A stretch of DNA of 64,000 nucleotides from Pelodictyon luteolum (GTDB taxonomy: Bacteria; Bacteroidota; Chlorobiia; Chlorobiales; Chlorobiaceae): assembly GCA_020721225.1 (NCBI GenBank), contig DYNE01000001.1, positions 1-64,000 of the forward strand, in the 5' to 3' direction. A program made the translations under genes and the position numbers. A model generated the notes under the pieces. The model did not search any database, was not told where the DNA came from, and saw only the letters and a program-made list of their open reading frames with translations. Positions 33,350-44,872 of this stretch are shown here, one piece after another. Positions within the stretch are counted from its first letter, which is position 1, and every line of letters starts with the position of its first letter.

Positions 33350-35215
33350 TCAGTGATCGACAGAGTAGCACTCAGGAGCAAGAGACCAGTGCTCGGGTGA
33401 CATCCAGAGCGTCGAGAGCATCAGCTCCCTGATGTGAGAGAACTCTTTAGGCAGACGATCATAGATGATCTCGAACAGCTCCTCGTGCGAGAGCAGCTCT
33501 TTTTTCCATGCTTCGCGATCTACCGACATGAGCTTTGAGAACTTTTCCGGGGTCATCTCATCGAGACCTTCCCAGTCGAGCGCTTCATACTTCGGCATCC
33601 AGCCAAGCGGACTCTCGACGGCACCGGCCCTTCCATGCACGCGATCGACAATCCACTTCAATACGCGCATGTTCTCGCCGAATCCAGGCCAGAGAAACTT
33701 GCCGTTCTCGTCCTTGCGGAACCAGTTGACCCCGAAAATTCTCGGCAGTTCAGAAAGTGTCCGGCCGACATGGAGCCAATGGTTGAAATAATCTCCCATG
33801 TGATAACCGCAGAAAGGAAGCATGGCAAAGGGATCGCGACGAACTTCTCCGATTTTTCCGGCAGCGGCTGCTGTTTTTTCGGAACCCATGGTTGCCGCGA
33901 GGTAAACTCCGGAATTCCAGTTTGCGGACTGGTAAACAAGCGGCACGGTATCCCTGCGACGACCGCCGAAAATAAATGCACTTATCGGCACGCCGGCAGG
34001 ATTCTCCCAGTCGGCATCGAGAGATGGACACTGGCTCGCAGGTGAGGTGAAGCGCGCATTCGGATGCGCAGACGGACGTCCGCAACCGGGAGTCCAGGGG
34101 TTTCCCTGCCAGTCGATCAGTTCCGGAGGAACCGTATCGGTCATATCTTCCCACCAGACATCGCCTTCCGGCGTCAGTGCCACGTTGGTGAATATCGAGT
34201 TGCTGGCCAGGGAAGCCATGGCATTCGGATTCGATTTATTCGATGTACCTGGTGCAACCCCGAAAAATCCGTACTCGGGATTGATGGCGTAGAGACGTCC
34301 GTCTTCCGCAGGCTTGATCCAGGCGATATCGTCGCCGATAGTGGTAACTTTCCAGCCTTCATAGGATATCGGCGGAATCAGCATGGCGAAGTTGGTTTTA
34401 CCGCAGGCGCTTGGGAATGCAGCCGCGACATAGGTCTTTTCGCCTTCGGGCGACTCGACGCCAAGGATAAGCATGTGCTCTGCAAGCCATCCTTCATCGC
34501 GGGCCATAGAGGAGGCGATGCGAAGTGCGAAACACTTTTTACCAAGCAGGGCGTTGCCGCCGTATCCGCTGCCGAATGACATGATGGAGCGCTCTTCAGG
34601 GAAATGGACAATGTATTTCCTGTCATTGCACGGCCAGGGAACATCCTGCTGCCCGGGCTGAAGGGGAGCGCCGACCGAATGAAGACAGGGAACGAATTCT
34701 CCTCCGTCACCGAGCACATCCAGCACTTTGCTGCCCATTCTGGTCATGATGCGCATGTTGGTTACAACATAGGGGGAATCGGTAATCTCCACGCCGATAT
34801 GGGCAATCGGAGAGCCGAGGGGACCCATGCTGAATGGAATGACATACATGGTACGACCCTGCATACAGCCGTTATAAAGTCCGCGAAGGGTCTCTTTCAT
34901 CTCTTTCGGAGCAACCCAGTTATTGGTCGGTCCGGCATCCTGGCGACGGATACTGCAGATATAGGTACGATCCTCCACACGGGCGACATCGCTCGGATCG
35001 GAACGACAGAGAAAACTGTTCGGGCGCTTTTCTTCGGAAAGCCTTATGAATGTACCGCTCTCGACCATCTGCTGACAGAGGGTATCGTACTCTTCCTGAC
35101 TTCCGTTGCACCAGTAAACGGAATCCGGCCGACAAAGATCGGCTGTTTCCTGCACCCATTGGAGCAGCTTCAGGTTTTTCACAAAATCCGGGGGATTGAT
35201 CGGCATAACGCTCAT
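33350..35215 (-). CDS. pckG: phosphoenolpyruvate carboxykinase (GTP)
   Basis: This 621-residue enzyme interconverts oxaloacetate and PEP with GTP. Diagnostic segments are the P-loop [13 protein letters not shown], the kinase-2/metal motif [37 protein letters not shown] and the C-terminal nucleotide region NWFRKD. The length and motifs are those of the GTP-dependent family rather than the ATP-dependent one. In a green sulfur bacterium it links the reductive TCA cycle to sugar synthesis. It has its own terminator, and the terminator of the upstream gene lies 40 bases before its start. Confidence 0.97.
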   Translation of the reverse strand: MSVMPINPPDFVKNLKLLQWVQETADLCRPDSVYWCNGSQEEYDTLCQQMVESGTFIRLSEEKRPNSFLCRSDPSDVARVEDRTYICSIRRQDAGPTNNWVAPKEMKETLRGLYNGCMQGRTMYVIPFSMGPLGSPIAHIGVEITDSPYVVTNMRIMTRMGSKVLDVLGDGGEFVPCLHSVGAPLQPGQQDVPWPCNDRKYIVHFPEERSIMSFGSGYGGNALLGKKCFALRIASSMARDEGWLAEHMLILGVESPEGEKTYVAAAFPSACGKTNFAMLIPPISYEGWKVTTIGDDIAWIKPAEDGRLYAINPEYGFFGVAPGTSNKSNPNAMASLASNSIFTNVALTPEGDVWWEDMTDTVPPELIDWQGNPWTPGCGRPSAHPNARFTSPASQCPSLDADWENPAGVPISAFIFGGRRRDTVPLVYQSANWNSGVYLAATMGSEKTAAAAGKIGEVRRDPFAMLPFCGYHMGDYFNHWLHVGRTLSELPRIFGVNWFRKDENGKFLWPGFGENMRVLKWIVDRVHGRAGAVESPLGWMPKYEALDWEGLDEMTPEKFSKLMSVDREAWKKELLSHEELFEIIYDRLPKEFSHIRELMLSTLWMSPEHWSLAPECYSVDH

Positions 35216-35245
35216 GATCTTCCTTGTTTTTTTCGGAGAGTTTAT

Positions 35246-35281
35246 AAAATAAAAAGTCCGCAGTCAACCCTGACTGCGGAC
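35246..35281 (-). terminator. rho-independent terminator of the TlpA-like gene
   Basis: The 11-base stem GTCCGCAGTCA/TGACTGCGGAC with loop ACCC is followed on the minus strand by TTTTTATTTT. It lies between the TlpA-like gene and pckG. Confidence 0.9.
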
Positions 35282-35364
35282 ATGCAAATAAAATCTATGT
35301 GAACCGGTAACTCGCGTTTTTGCTCTTCTCCGGGTTCTGTACTGTGATGTTCATATAGTTTCGT

Positions 35365-35919
35365 TTACCTGGCAGCTTTGGCCGGCTTCATTGCATCGAG
35401 AATCGCTTTCTCGAAAACCGCCTTGCTTCTCGCTCCTGTAATAATCTGGGTAATCTGGCCGGATCTGTTGACGACAAATGTTGTGGGAATCGATCGGATC
35501 CCCCCTTCGACGTAACGTCCGTAAGCATTGACCAGTTTCTGATCTGCCATGACCACAGGATAGTTGATCCCGCTGCTTTTCATGAAGCTTTTTATGGAAT
35601 CGTCGTTCTCGTTGACTGCAACACCTATAAAGGTGAAGCCTTTGGCCTTGTATGCTTTCTGCAGGGCCACCATATCGGGAATTTCCGACCTGCAGGGAGG
35701 GCACCACGATGCAAAAAAATTGACGATATAAGCTTTCCCTGCAAACTGCCGGGAAGAAACCGCTTTTCCGTCGATACCCACGGCTGAAAATGCCGGAGCT
35801 TTGGATGCCCGTGCTGCTGCCGTTTCCGTCGCCTGAGCTGCCGGAAAGGCGAGAAACAGCAGCAATGCCGCGATAAAAGGGATCATTTGTCCTTTTGCCG
35901 TCCTGATCATAGTTGTCAT
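35365..35919 (-). CDS. periplasmic TlpA-like thiol:disulfide oxidoreductase
   Basis: This 184-residue protein has an N-terminal signal sequence (IPFIAALLLFLAFPAAQA) and a thioredoxin fold with the active site ASWCPPCRSEIP and cis-Pro region SIPTTFVVNRSG. TlpA/ResA-type proteins reduce apocytochrome c cysteines or other periplasmic disulfides. This genome needs cytochrome c maturation (FccA and the diheme cytochrome are in this window). The start at 35919 or a Met at residue 5 or 12 would all leave the signal intact. It is a single gene with its own terminator. Confidence 0.88.
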   Translation of the reverse strand: MTTMIRTAKGQMIPFIAALLLFLAFPAAQATETAAARASKAPAFSAVGIDGKAVSSRQFAGKAYIVNFFASWCPPCRSEIPDMVALQKAYKAKGFTFIGVAVNENDDSIKSFMKSSGINYPVVMADQKLVNAYGRYVEGGIRSIPTTFVVNRSGQITQIITGARSKAVFEKAILDAMKPAKAAR

Positions 35920-36096
35920 TATGATAATCTCTTGTATTCTCTCCGCCTCAAACGTTTAAAAGTGTGAATATACATATCTGACGCCTTAAATATACAATTC
36001 TTCCGTTTTATAAAAGGCATCTGTCAGCACCCTATTAATCTTTGCTATTCAACGATAAATAAATTATATTTCGGCTTTATTTTTGAAATGGCCAAC

Positions 36097-36169
36097 GCCA
36101 CCTTAGCTCAGCTGGTAGAGCAACTGTTTCGTAAATAGTAGGTCGTGGGTTCGAGTCCCGCAGGTGGCT
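36097..36169 (+). tRNA. tRNA-Thr (CGU anticodon)
   Basis: This 73-base cloverleaf has the acceptor arms GCCACCT/AGGTGGC with discriminator T. The D arm is GCTCAGCTGGTAGAGC, the anticodon stem ACTGT/ATAGT encloses the loop TTCGTAA (anticodon CGU), and the T arm is GTGGG-TTCGAGT-CCCGC. CCA is not encoded. Threonine is read from the anticodon. Confidence 0.96.
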
Positions 36170-36273
36170 CGCATCCGGAAGAAATCGCCTGACGGCATAT
36201 TCTAAAATAGCCCGTTACGTGAAAACTCTGAAGAGCCGTTACCGGACAATCATAACGTTTGATTTCACCATAA

Positions 36274-37686
<1,413 letters not shown>

Positions 37687-37688
37687 TC

Positions 37689-37955
37689 ATGGCGAATACT
37701 GAAAAAGGGTTTATAATCGATATAGTAACGCCTCAGCAGCTTTTCTTTTCAGGAGAGATCACCAGCGTTACAGCCCCTGGGCAGGACGGGCTCTTTCAGG
37801 TTATGAAAAACCATGCTCCACTGCTTTCTGCACTGAAAAAAGGCAAGGTCAAGCTGCTCCTTGCCGACAAAAGTGAAAAAAGTTTTTCCATTTCGGATGG
37901 TTTTTTCGAAGTAAGCAGCAACAAGGCGATACTGCTTACAGAAAATATTGCCTGA
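37689..37955 (+). CDS. atpC: F1 ATP synthase epsilon subunit
   Basis: This 88-residue protein has the N-terminal beta-sandwich of Atp[44 protein letters not shown]. It lacks the C-terminal helical hairpin that in longer homologues inhibits ATP hydrolysis, so this short form may not self-inhibit. It starts 2 bases after atpD and is followed by a strong terminator, closing the two-gene operon. Confidence 0.95.
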   Translation: MANTEKGFIIDIVTPQQLFFSGEITSVTAPGQDGLFQVMKNHAPLLSALKKGKVKLLLADKSEKSFSISDGFFEVSSNKAILLTENIA

Positions 37956-37969
37956 TTTCATCTTGAACG

Positions 37970-38010
37970 AAAAAAAACATCAGCAGCTAAACGTCTGCTG
38001 ATGTTTTTTT
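37970..38010 (+). terminator. rho-independent terminator of atpDC
   Basis: The 10-base stem ACATCAGCAG/CTGCTGATGT with an 8-base loop is followed by a run of T. The A run before it allows function in both directions. It ends 7 bases before the next start. Confidence 0.92.
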
Positions 38011-38016
38011 GCTTGT

Positions 38017-38964
38017 ATGAAAACGCTCGTACCGAAAGCCCTGCGCAGGGGAGACACCATCGGGCTCATATCTCCCTCTTCACACTGCGCCTATCCCGAC
38101 CGGATCCAGCAAGCTGTATCGTATCTTGAAAAGAACGGCTACCGGGTAAAACCGTCCATTCATCTCAATCGCATCGATACCGATCCGTCAATCGCCGATG
38201 CAGAGAAGCTGCAGGATATGCATGATATGTTCAGCGACACCTCAATCAGCGCAATCGTCTGCCTGAGAGGAGGAGCCGGCGCCTCCCGTCTGCTGAAAAA
38301 AATTGACTACGACCTCATTGCCGCCAATCCGAAAATCCTTGTCGGCTATTCCGACATCACGGCCCTTTCTCTTGCAGTTTTTTCTCAAACAGGACTGCTA
38401 AGCTTTTCCGGGCCGATGCTGGCAACCGAACTGCACGAGCCGACGCCCTATACCGAAGAACACTTCTGGGGAATACTGACAGCTCCGGCTTATGCCCGTT
38501 CTCTTCATAACCATGAAAGCCATGCCATCACCTGCATCAGGGAAGGCGCGGCCGAAGGACGCCTGATCGGCGGAAACCTCTCCGTGCTCTCGTCCATGAT
38601 CGGAACGCCCTACCTCCCGACTTTTGGCGAGACGCTGCTTTTTCTTGAGGATATAAATGAACCGGCCTACCGTATTGACAGAATGCTCTCACATCTCGGC
38701 AATGCCGGACTTCTGGCTGAAAGCCGCGGTATCCTGTTCGGTCAGTTCAGCGGCGAACCGGAAAAAGCAGGCGAAGCTCTCAGGCTGGAAAAAATGTTCG
38801 ACTATTACAGTGCGCCTGCTCATATGAACGGGCCGGTAATGAGGGGACTCTCTTACGGCCATATACGGAACCTCATGACCATTCCCGTAGGAGCAAGATT
38901 CCGAATGGAAATTTCGGCATCGACGTTCAGCCTGAAGGCTCTCGAACCGGTCGTACAGGAATAA
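38017..38964 (+). CDS. LD-carboxypeptidase (peptidase S66 family)
   Basis: This 315-residue cytoplasmic serine peptidase should remove the terminal D-Ala from tetrapeptides during murein recycling. Family landmarks are GDTIGLISPSSH at the N-terminus, RGGAGASRLL, the nucleophile elbow LVGYSDITAL, the Glu of FLEDINEPAYRIDRML and the His of GLSYGHIRN. The length is normal for LdcA/MccF relatives. It lies alone after the atpDC terminator, 94 bases before clpS. MccF-type immunity is an alternative role but has no support in the context. Confidence 0.9.
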   Translation: MKTLVPKALRRGDTIGLISPSSHCAYPDRIQQAVSYLEKNGYRVKPSIHLNRIDTDPSIADAEKLQDMHDMFSDTSISAIVCLRGGAGASRLLKKIDYDLIAANPKILVGYSDITALSLAVFSQTGLLSFSGPMLATELHEPTPYTEEHFWGILTAPAYARSLHNHESHAITCIREGAAEGRLIGGNLSVLSSMIGTPYLPTFGETLLFLEDINEPAYRIDRMLSHLGNAGLLAESRGILFGQFSGEPEKAGEALRLEKMFDYYSAPAHMNGPVMRGLSYGHIRNLMTIPVGARFRMEISASTFSLKALEPVVQE

Positions 38965-39058
38965 ACCGCTCATTGCCTGACCGAGCCTGTGCCGTAATCC
39001 GTATATTACAAGTCGTAGTATCGAGCTGAAGTATCGCACCCTGCAACCGTTATCTGAC

Positions 39059-39367
39059 ATGTCAAACAAGAGGATCGCATCAACTGAAACCCCGACGGAA
39101 ACGCTCCCAAGCGAAAAAACAGCCAGAACCGGGCATCTCGACGCTTATCGCGTTGTGCTCTTCAACGATGAGGAACACTCATTTGACGAAGTGATCTTCC
39201 AGATCATCAAAGCTGTGAACTGCAGCCGCTCAAAGGCGGAAAAACTTACATGGGAAGTGCACTCGCGAGGACGCGCAATCGTATTCTCCGGTACTATCGA
39301 ACGCTGCATCTACGTCAGCGCCGTACTTGAAGAGATCTCGCTTAAAACTGAAATCCAGACCGGATGA
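39059..39367 (+). CDS. clpS: ClpS-family protease adaptor
   Basis: This 102-residue protein is the N-end-rule adaptor that hands substrates to a ClpA/ClpC unfoldase. The core is [54 protein letters not shown], matching the family order N-D-x-x-x-x-F/M-x-x-V, then the V-H-x-x-G segment. A disordered 28-residue N-terminus precedes it. Its sequence departs somewhat from proteobacterial ClpS, as often in this phylum. No Clp subunit gene is nearby. Confidence 0.85.
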   Translation: MSNKRIASTETPTETLPSEKTARTGHLDAYRVVLFNDEEHSFDEVIFQIIKAVNCSRSKAEKLTWEVHSRGRAIVFSGTIERCIYVSAVLEEISLKTEIQTG

Positions 39368-39640
39368 ACCGCATCCCATGACTCGAAAACACCCCGTTGA
39401 GAGTTCCGGGGAATGAACTCCGCTATCCTTAATGCCTGGGATATCAGGGCCTCTGATCGCTCATCAGACTTGGAAGTCCCCTGAAGTTATCCGGATCTGA
39501 CGGGTTTTTACGTTAACCCGGGCCTCGGGATTATACGCTTCACCTGCATGCCTGATTAATCCCCCTTGATTTCTTATATTCTTTGTTTTATCTATCGAAA
39601 CGGGAGTCCCCGTGAGTTTTTTCACCTTTTCTGAACAACC

Positions 39641-41110
39641 ATGAACAATTCCGATCAAACACGGGTGCAGAACGTGAATCTGCCGCCCGATAAAGTGATG
39701 CATAAGCTGGTATCGCTGGCAAAGCGCCGCGGGTTCATTTTTCCTTCGTCGGAGATTTACGGAGGCCTCTCATCCTGCTTCGATTACGGTCCGCTCGGCA
39801 GCGAGATGAAAAAAAACATCAAGGATCTTTGGTGGAATTCGATGACCCGACGCCACGCGAATATCGTCGGCATCGACGCATCGATCATGATGAACCCCAC
39901 CGTCTGGGAGGCTTCCGGCCATGTGGCGAGTTTCAACGATCCCATGATCGACGACCGCACCACCAAACGGCGCTATCGTGCGGATCACCTGATCGAAAAC
40001 CATATCGAAAAGCTGCGCCGCGACGGCAAAACCGATCATGCGGAAGCTGTACAGAACGCCTATGAAGCTGTAGCCGGCGCTCCTGACGCGAACAGGGCGC
40101 TTTATGAGCTGATTACATGCGAGGCGATCAAGGCCCCGGATACCGGATCGGGCGACTGGACAGAAGTGCGCCAGTTCAACCTGATGTTCCAGTGCAACAT
40201 GGGAGCTGTAGCCGACACGTCGGGCATTGTCTATCTGCGGCCTGAAACCGCGCAGGGTATTTTCGTGAATTTTCACAACGTGCGCGAGGCATTGCGCATG
40301 AAGGTGCCGTTCGGTATCGCCCAGATCGGCAAGGCGTTCCGAAACGAGATCGTGAAAGGGAACTTCATTTTCCGGATGGTGGAGTTCGAACAGATGGAGA
40401 TGCAGTATTTCGTCAAACCCGGCACACAGATCGATGCATTCGAGAGCTGGCGGGAGGAACGCTTAAACTGGTACGTCACCGAACTCGGAATCACTCGCGA
40501 AAAACTTCACTGGTACAAGCACGACAAGCTTGCCCATTATGCCGATCTTGCCTACGATATCAAGTTCGAATTCCCGTTCGGCATCGAGGAGATCGAAGGA
40601 ATCCATTCGAGAACCGATTTCGACCTGAGCCAGCACCAGCAATATTCCGGAAAAAACATGGAGTATATCGACCAGACAACCAGTGAACGGTATATCCCGT
40701 ATGTGGTTGAGACCTCGTCGGGATGCGACCGGCTTTTCCTCGCCCTGCTCTCGGACGCGTACAACGAGGATGTCGTTGACGGCGAACCCCGAGTGATGCT
40801 GAAGCTCTCTCCGAAGGTTGCGCCGGTTAAGGCCGCCGTACTCCCGCTTATGAAAAAAGGAGAAATGGGAGAGAAGGCAGAGCTGTTCCGTTCGGAACTC
40901 TCGACAGCATTCATGGTGCAGTATGACGATGCCGCATCGATCGGCAAGCGGTACCGCCGCCAGGATGAAATAGGCACCCCGTTCTGCTTTACGGTTGACC
41001 ATCAGACTATCGAGGATCAGACCGTAACCGTACGTTACCGCGACAGCGCTACGCAGGAACGGATAGATATGTCGAGAGCGAAAGAGTTTCTCGCTACTAA
41101 AATAGTGTAA
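39641..41110 (+). CDS. glyS: glycyl-tRNA synthetase (alpha2 type)
   Basis: This 489-residue class II synthetase charges tRNA-Gly. It is the homodimeric archaeal/eukaryote-like form, not the alpha2beta2 GlyQS form. The N-terminus SLAKRRGFIFPSSEIYGGLSSCFDYGPLG, the region RPETAQGIFVNF, motif 2 FGIAQIGKAFRNEI and motif 3 with a C-terminal anticodon-binding domain (LSPKVAPVKAAVLPL) are clear. Before it (39597-39625) a small GC hairpin is followed by six T. This could be an attenuator, but no T-box features are seen. bchP follows after 43 bases. Confidence 0.97.
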   Translation: MNNSDQTRVQNVNLPPDKVMHKLVSLAKRRGFIFPSSEIYGGLSSCFDYGPLGSEMKKNIKDLWWNSMTRRHANIVGIDASIMMNPTVWEASGHVASFNDPMIDDRTTKRRYRADHLIENHIEKLRRDGKTDHAEAVQNAYEAVAGAPDANRALYELITCEAIKAPDTGSGDWTEVRQFNLMFQCNMGAVADTSGIVYLRPETAQGIFVNFHNVREALRMKVPFGIAQIGKAFRNEIVKGNFIFRMVEFEQMEMQYFVKPGTQIDAFESWREERLNWYVTELGITREKLHWYKHDKLAHYADLAYDIKFEFPFGIEEIEGIHSRTDFDLSQHQQYSGKNMEYIDQTTSERYIPYVVETSSGCDRLFLALLSDAYNEDVVDGEPRVMLKLSPKVAPVKAAVLPLMKKGEMGEKAELFRSELSTAFMVQYDDAASIGKRYRRQDEIGTPFCFTVDHQTIEDQTVTVRYRDSATQERIDMSRAKEFLATKIV

Positions 41111-41153
41111 CGATTACGTTGAAATTTAATAACGAATTCAGTTCCTGATACCC

Positions 41154-42296
41154 ATGCGTTACGATGTCGCTGTAATAGGAGGAGGGCCGTCGGGCGCCGT
41201 AGCCGCTGCCATTCTGGCCCATGCCGGGCTGGAAACGGTTCTTGTAGAACGGAACCTCGACAATGTGAAACCTTGCGGAGGAGCTATCCCGCTTGGACTT
41301 ATCGAGGAATTCAACCTTCCTGCCGAACTTGTTGAAAAGAAGCTTTCTCACATGCGGGCCCGGTCGCCGAAAGGACGGGTTATAGGTATGCATATGCCGA
41401 ACGGCTATGTGGGAATGGTGCGCCGCGAAAGGTTCGATCGCTATCTGCGCGATCAAGCCGGCAAATCGGGATGCGAGGTGATGGAAGGCCTGGTAAGTTC
41501 GATAGATCGGCAAGGCGATTCGTTCATCATCAAAACGCTGAACGACAAACTTCCTCCGATCGAGGCGAGATATATTATTGGAGCTGACGGAGCAAACTCG
41601 AAAACCGCCGACCAGCTGCATTTCCCGCCAAACGAACTGAAAGTGATCGCAATGCAGCAGCGGTTCAGATACACTCCGGCAATTCAAGAGTTCAGCGATA
41701 TCGTTGAAATCTGGTTTGACGGCGAAGTATCACCGGATTTTTACGGATGGATCTTTCCCAAGGCAGACCATCTGGCAATCGGCACGGGAACGGAGGATCA
41801 TAAGCATAACATCAAGGCGCTTCAGAAACGGTTTGTTGAAAAAATCGGTATTACCGCCCGACCTTATCTCGATGAAGCCGCGAAAATTCCCATGAAACCA
41901 AGACGTTCATTTACAGGAGATCGGGCAATTCTTATCGGGGATGCCGCCGGACTGGTGACGCCTGCCAATGGCGAGGGAATCTTTTTTGCCATGCGCTCAG
42001 GCAAACTCGGGGCGCTTGCCTTGATCGACCACATTAAAAACGGAAGCCCGCTCGACCTCTACGAAAAAGAGTTCCGTAAACTCTATGCGCCGATCTTTTT
42101 CGGACTGGAAGTTCTGCAGAGCGTGTATTACCGCAATGACCGGCTCAGGGAGAGCTTCGTTGCGATCTGCGCCGATGACGATGTACAGCGCATTACCTTC
42201 GACTCCTATCTCTACAAGAAGATGGTCCCGGCGCCCTGGAGCGTGCAGATGAAGATTTTCTCGAAAAACATCTACCACCTCCTCAAGGGAAGCTGA
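41154..42296 (+). CDS. bchP: geranylgeranyl reductase (bacteriochlorophyll)
   Basis: This 380-residue FAD enzyme reduces geranylgeranyl to phytyl on (bacterio)chlorophyll esters or on the diphosphate. It has the dinucleotide motif [18 protein letters not shown], the family-specific [20 protein letters not shown], and the second FAD motif [28 protein letters not shown]. Green sulfur bacteria use more than one such reductase for chlorophyll a, bacteriochlorophylls and chlorobactene-related lipids, so the exact substrate is not fixed by motif. It supports the assignment of this window to a phototroph. Confidence 0.93.
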   Translation: MRYDVAVIGGGPSGAVAAAILAHAGLETVLVERNLDNVKPCGGAIPLGLIEEFNLPAELVEKKLSHMRARSPKGRVIGMHMPNGYVGMVRRERFDRYLRDQAGKSGCEVMEGLVSSIDRQGDSFIIKTLNDKLPPIEARYIIGADGANSKTADQLHFPPNELKVIAMQQRFRYTPAIQEFSDIVEIWFDGEVSPDFYGWIFPKADHLAIGTGTEDHKHNIKALQKRFVEKIGITARPYLDEAAKIPMKPRRSFTGDRAILIGDAAGLVTPANGEGIFFAMRSGKLGALALIDHIKNGSPLDLYEKEFRKLYAPIFFGLEVLQSVYYRNDRLRESFVAICADDDVQRITFDSYLYKKMVPAPWSVQMKIFSKNIYHLLKGS

Positions 42297-42359
42297 TCTT
42301 CAGGGAGGCTTCCGCTCAGAAAACATCGTTTTTGATAACCTGTTACCGAATAGAACCGT

Positions 42360-43073
42360 ATGAGCCTGAACTGGGCCGGGCTGCTTTCGCTGCCAAACTG
42401 GCTGATTCATCTTTCATCCTCGATGGAGTGGGGTGTCGCGGCTTTTATGATGTACCGCTATGGCAGGATAACCGGGAGGGAGGAAATCCGATTTTTCGGG
42501 CTCTCGATGCTGCCTCACTGGTTCGGAAGCTTTTTCGTGCTGGCCTACCATATTTCTACCGACAGCATCCCGCTGCTGCTCGATCTTTCGGAAACCATCA
42601 ACCTGTTCGGCAGCATCTCGCTGTTGTGGTCGACTCTGAGGATTCTGAAAATAACCGGAAAGACACCGGCTACAGGCATAATGGCAGGGATCGCGCTCGT
42701 CATGATTGCCGGTAAACCGCAATCGTATATGGGAGAGGACATTTTCGATGCAATTCTCCAGATTTCAAGCGTGGTTTACATCACGTTTCTGATTATGCTG
42801 ATCAGGGTAAGGAAGAAAGACCCGACCGTATTTTCAGGGCTTACCGTGGCCGGGTTCTGGTTCGTCCTGGTATTCATTTCCGTTACGGTTTTCTTCATGT
42901 ATCTGGCTACCGGGGTAAGAGGGTTCCCTTCGCTCTCGCATGACGACCTGCTGCACGGGTCGGCAGAGAGCCTGCTTACCATCAGCAACCTCATGATTGT
43001 GCTTGGCATTCACCATCAGACAAGATGGTATGAAACGCAACAGAAAGCTATCTCAGGGCTTGAGCTGCCGTGA
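42360..43073 (+). CDS. DUF2499/Ycf49-like membrane protein
   Basis: This 237-residue protein has six or seven hydrophobic segments. The N-terminus LSLPNWLIHLSSSMEWGVAAFMMYRYG fits the DUF2499 pattern of cyanobacterial and plastid Ycf49 proteins. The second half (FGSISLLWSTLRILKITG) would correspond to the DUF3593 partner, fused here. It follows bchP by 63 bases on the same strand. A phototrophy-linked role is suggested by that neighbour and by the family's distribution, but its function is not known. Its end overlaps the convergent protease gene by 21 bases. Confidence 0.6.
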   Translation: MSLNWAGLLSLPNWLIHLSSSMEWGVAAFMMYRYGRITGREEIRFFGLSMLPHWFGSFFVLAYHISTDSIPLLLDLSETINLFGSISLLWSTLRILKITGKTPATGIMAGIALVMIAGKPQSYMGEDIFDAILQISSVVYITFLIMLIRVRKKDPTVFSGLTVAGFWFVLVFISVTVFFMYLATGVRGFPSLSHDDLLHGSAESLLTISNLMIVLGIHHQTRWYETQQKAISGLELP

Positions 43074-44750
43074 GTAGGCTTTCGGGTCTGCAAGCAGAGC
43101 CAGGGCTTTCTGCACGACAGGATCGTCGCCTAGTTCTGCCCTGCGCGATGCTTTTTCGTCGCCGTGGCGCATGATTTCAAGCTCAAGCAGACGGGCAATC
43201 CGCTCAGACTCTCCATCGACGCGTTTCTGTTTCATTCTTGCGAGCTCCTGTTTCAATCCCCGAATACTTTCGGGCTCTCCTGCTTTTGTATCCCCCTGCT
43301 CTTCAGCGACGCTCTCCTCAAGTTCCTTGAGCCGCCGTTCCGGAGCCGAAGTGAATGAAAAGTTCTGCTTACGGAGAAAAGAAGCGAATTCTTCAATCAA
43401 CACTGAACGATCGAGCGGTTGTCGAACAGAATCGGAATGCAATGCCCGGTACCGAACGGCAAATAAAAAGATCATGCCCTTGCGTCGAAGCTCCTGCTCG
43501 TATTCGGAACGAGGTACGTCAGCCACTGTCATATCCGGAGCAATACCGCCGCCGCCGTACACCTTGCGTTTTCCTGCCGTGTAATAGACCGGCAGAGCCT
43601 TGCGTTCATCGCTTTTCTTCAGGACATTTCGTGCCGTACCGCTATCGCCGTGCGGCTTCTGGATCAATCGACCGGAAGGGGTATAGTATTTTGCCGTCGT
43701 GACTTTCAGGGTATTGTCATAGGGCAATCGTATGACGGACTGTACCAGACCCTTCCCATATGAGCGTTCTCCGAGAACGACTCCGCGATCCATATCCTGT
43801 ATGGCCCCCGAAATTATTTCGGATGCGGATGCGCTCTCCCGGTTGATCAGTACGGCAATCGGAAACGCTTCGGCTATGGGGAGCTGTTCCGTTTTATAGA
43901 TCTTCTCCGATTCCGGAGATCGCCCCCTTATGGTGACGACCGTACTGCCTTTCTCCATAAACAGCGAAGATATTTCAACCGCTGCTGTAAGCAGGCCTCC
44001 GGGATTACCGCGAAGATCAATAATCAGACCGTTCATCGGCTGCCGGCTCTCTGCGGCTTGACGAAGCAGTTTTTCAACTGCCTGACGGATCTCTTCCGTT
44101 GCATGACTTGAAAAGCTGCTGATCTCAAGATAACCGGTTTGTCCGATAATGCCGGAATAAGGCACCGTTCCGGCCCTGACTTCCTCTCTCGAAAGGGTAA
44201 TGATCCCTGGATCCTGACCTCCTTCCCGCTCGATTTTCATCATAAGCGGAGTCCCGGTTCCCCCTTTCATCATCGTCCTGATTTCATCGAGATTCTTTCC
44301 TGTAACGGAATTGCCGTTGATCCGGACAATCCTGTCGCCAGTCCTGATTCCGGCTTTCCAGGCGGGATAGCCTTCAAGTACCGATGTTATATAGACTTTT
44401 TCAACGAATCTGCTCATACTGAGCCCGATGCCGGTGTACTGTCCGCTGGTCATTTCACCAAGCTCTTCGGACTGATTCTCATCGAGCAAGACCGTATAGG
44501 GATCAAGAACCGCAAGCATGCCGTCAATGGCGGCGTACATGAGTTTAACTGCGTCAAGCGGTTCAACATAGTTCTCGGAGAGTCTGCGGTATACCTCGCC
44601 AAGCAGGTCTATGCCTTTTACTATTTCAAAGTATTCCTGCCCGGGTTTCTCCTGCGGAACGGCCTGCAGTGAAGATACGGGCAGGGAGAGAGCAAGGAGT
44701 GCCGCTGTCAGTCCTGCAGCGACATGCTTGCGGAATGATACTGGTTTCAT
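43053..44750 (-). CDS. C-terminal processing peptidase (S41/CtpA family)
   Basis: This 565-residue envelope protease has a signal peptide (LTAALLALSLPVSSLQA), a PDZ domain (about residues 100-175, GIGLSMSRFVEKVYITSVLEGYPAWKAGIRTGDRIVRINGN) and an S41 catalytic domain. The nucleophile lies in NRESASASEIISGA and the general base Lys in GERSYGKGLVQ. A long charged C-terminal part (about 400-565) with Glu/Arg-rich helices goes beyond the CtpA core, as in tail-specific proteases. The start at 44750 puts the signal at the N-terminus; the open frame extends 24 codons further. It may process secreted or photosystem-associated proteins. Confidence 0.92.
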   Translation of the reverse strand: MKPVSFRKHVAAGLTAALLALSLPVSSLQAVPQEKPGQEYFEIVKGIDLLGEVYRRLSENYVEPLDAVKLMYAAIDGMLAVLDPYTVLLDENQSEELGEMTSGQYTGIGLSMSRFVEKVYITSVLEGYPAWKAGIRTGDRIVRINGNSVTGKNLDEIRTMMKGGTGTPLMMKIEREGGQDPGIITLSREEVRAGTVPYSGIIGQTGYLEISSFSSHATEEIRQAVEKLLRQAAESRQPMNGLIIDLRGNPGGLLTAAVEISSLFMEKGSTVVTIRGRSPESEKIYKTEQLPIAEAFPIAVLINRESASASEIISGAIQDMDRGVVLGERSYGKGLVQSVIRLPYDNTLKVTTAKYYTPSGRLIQKPHGDSGTARNVLKKSDERKALPVYYTAGKRKVYGGGGIAPDMTVADVPRSEYEQELRRKGMIFLFAVRYRALHSDSVRQPLDRSVLIEEFASFLRKQNFSFTSAPERRLKELEESVAEEQGDTKAGEPESIRGLKQELARMKQKRVDGESERIARLLELEIMRHGDEKASRRAELGDDPVVQKALALLADPKAYSRQLKP

Positions 44751-44872
44751 GTGGCAGAGCTGAGCGTTGTTGATCGATCGTTTTCCCTTCGGTGGCCGCC
44801 CCGACGCCTTCTGCGAACCCACACGTTTATGGCAGCCTGCTGAGGCACTTCACTCATCATTGCTGATTGAAG

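Noticed and set aside
39370..39640. T-box or other riboswitch before glyS
   Set aside because: Only a 5-base hairpin followed by six T is seen; no specifier or antiterminator T-box sequence is recognisable.
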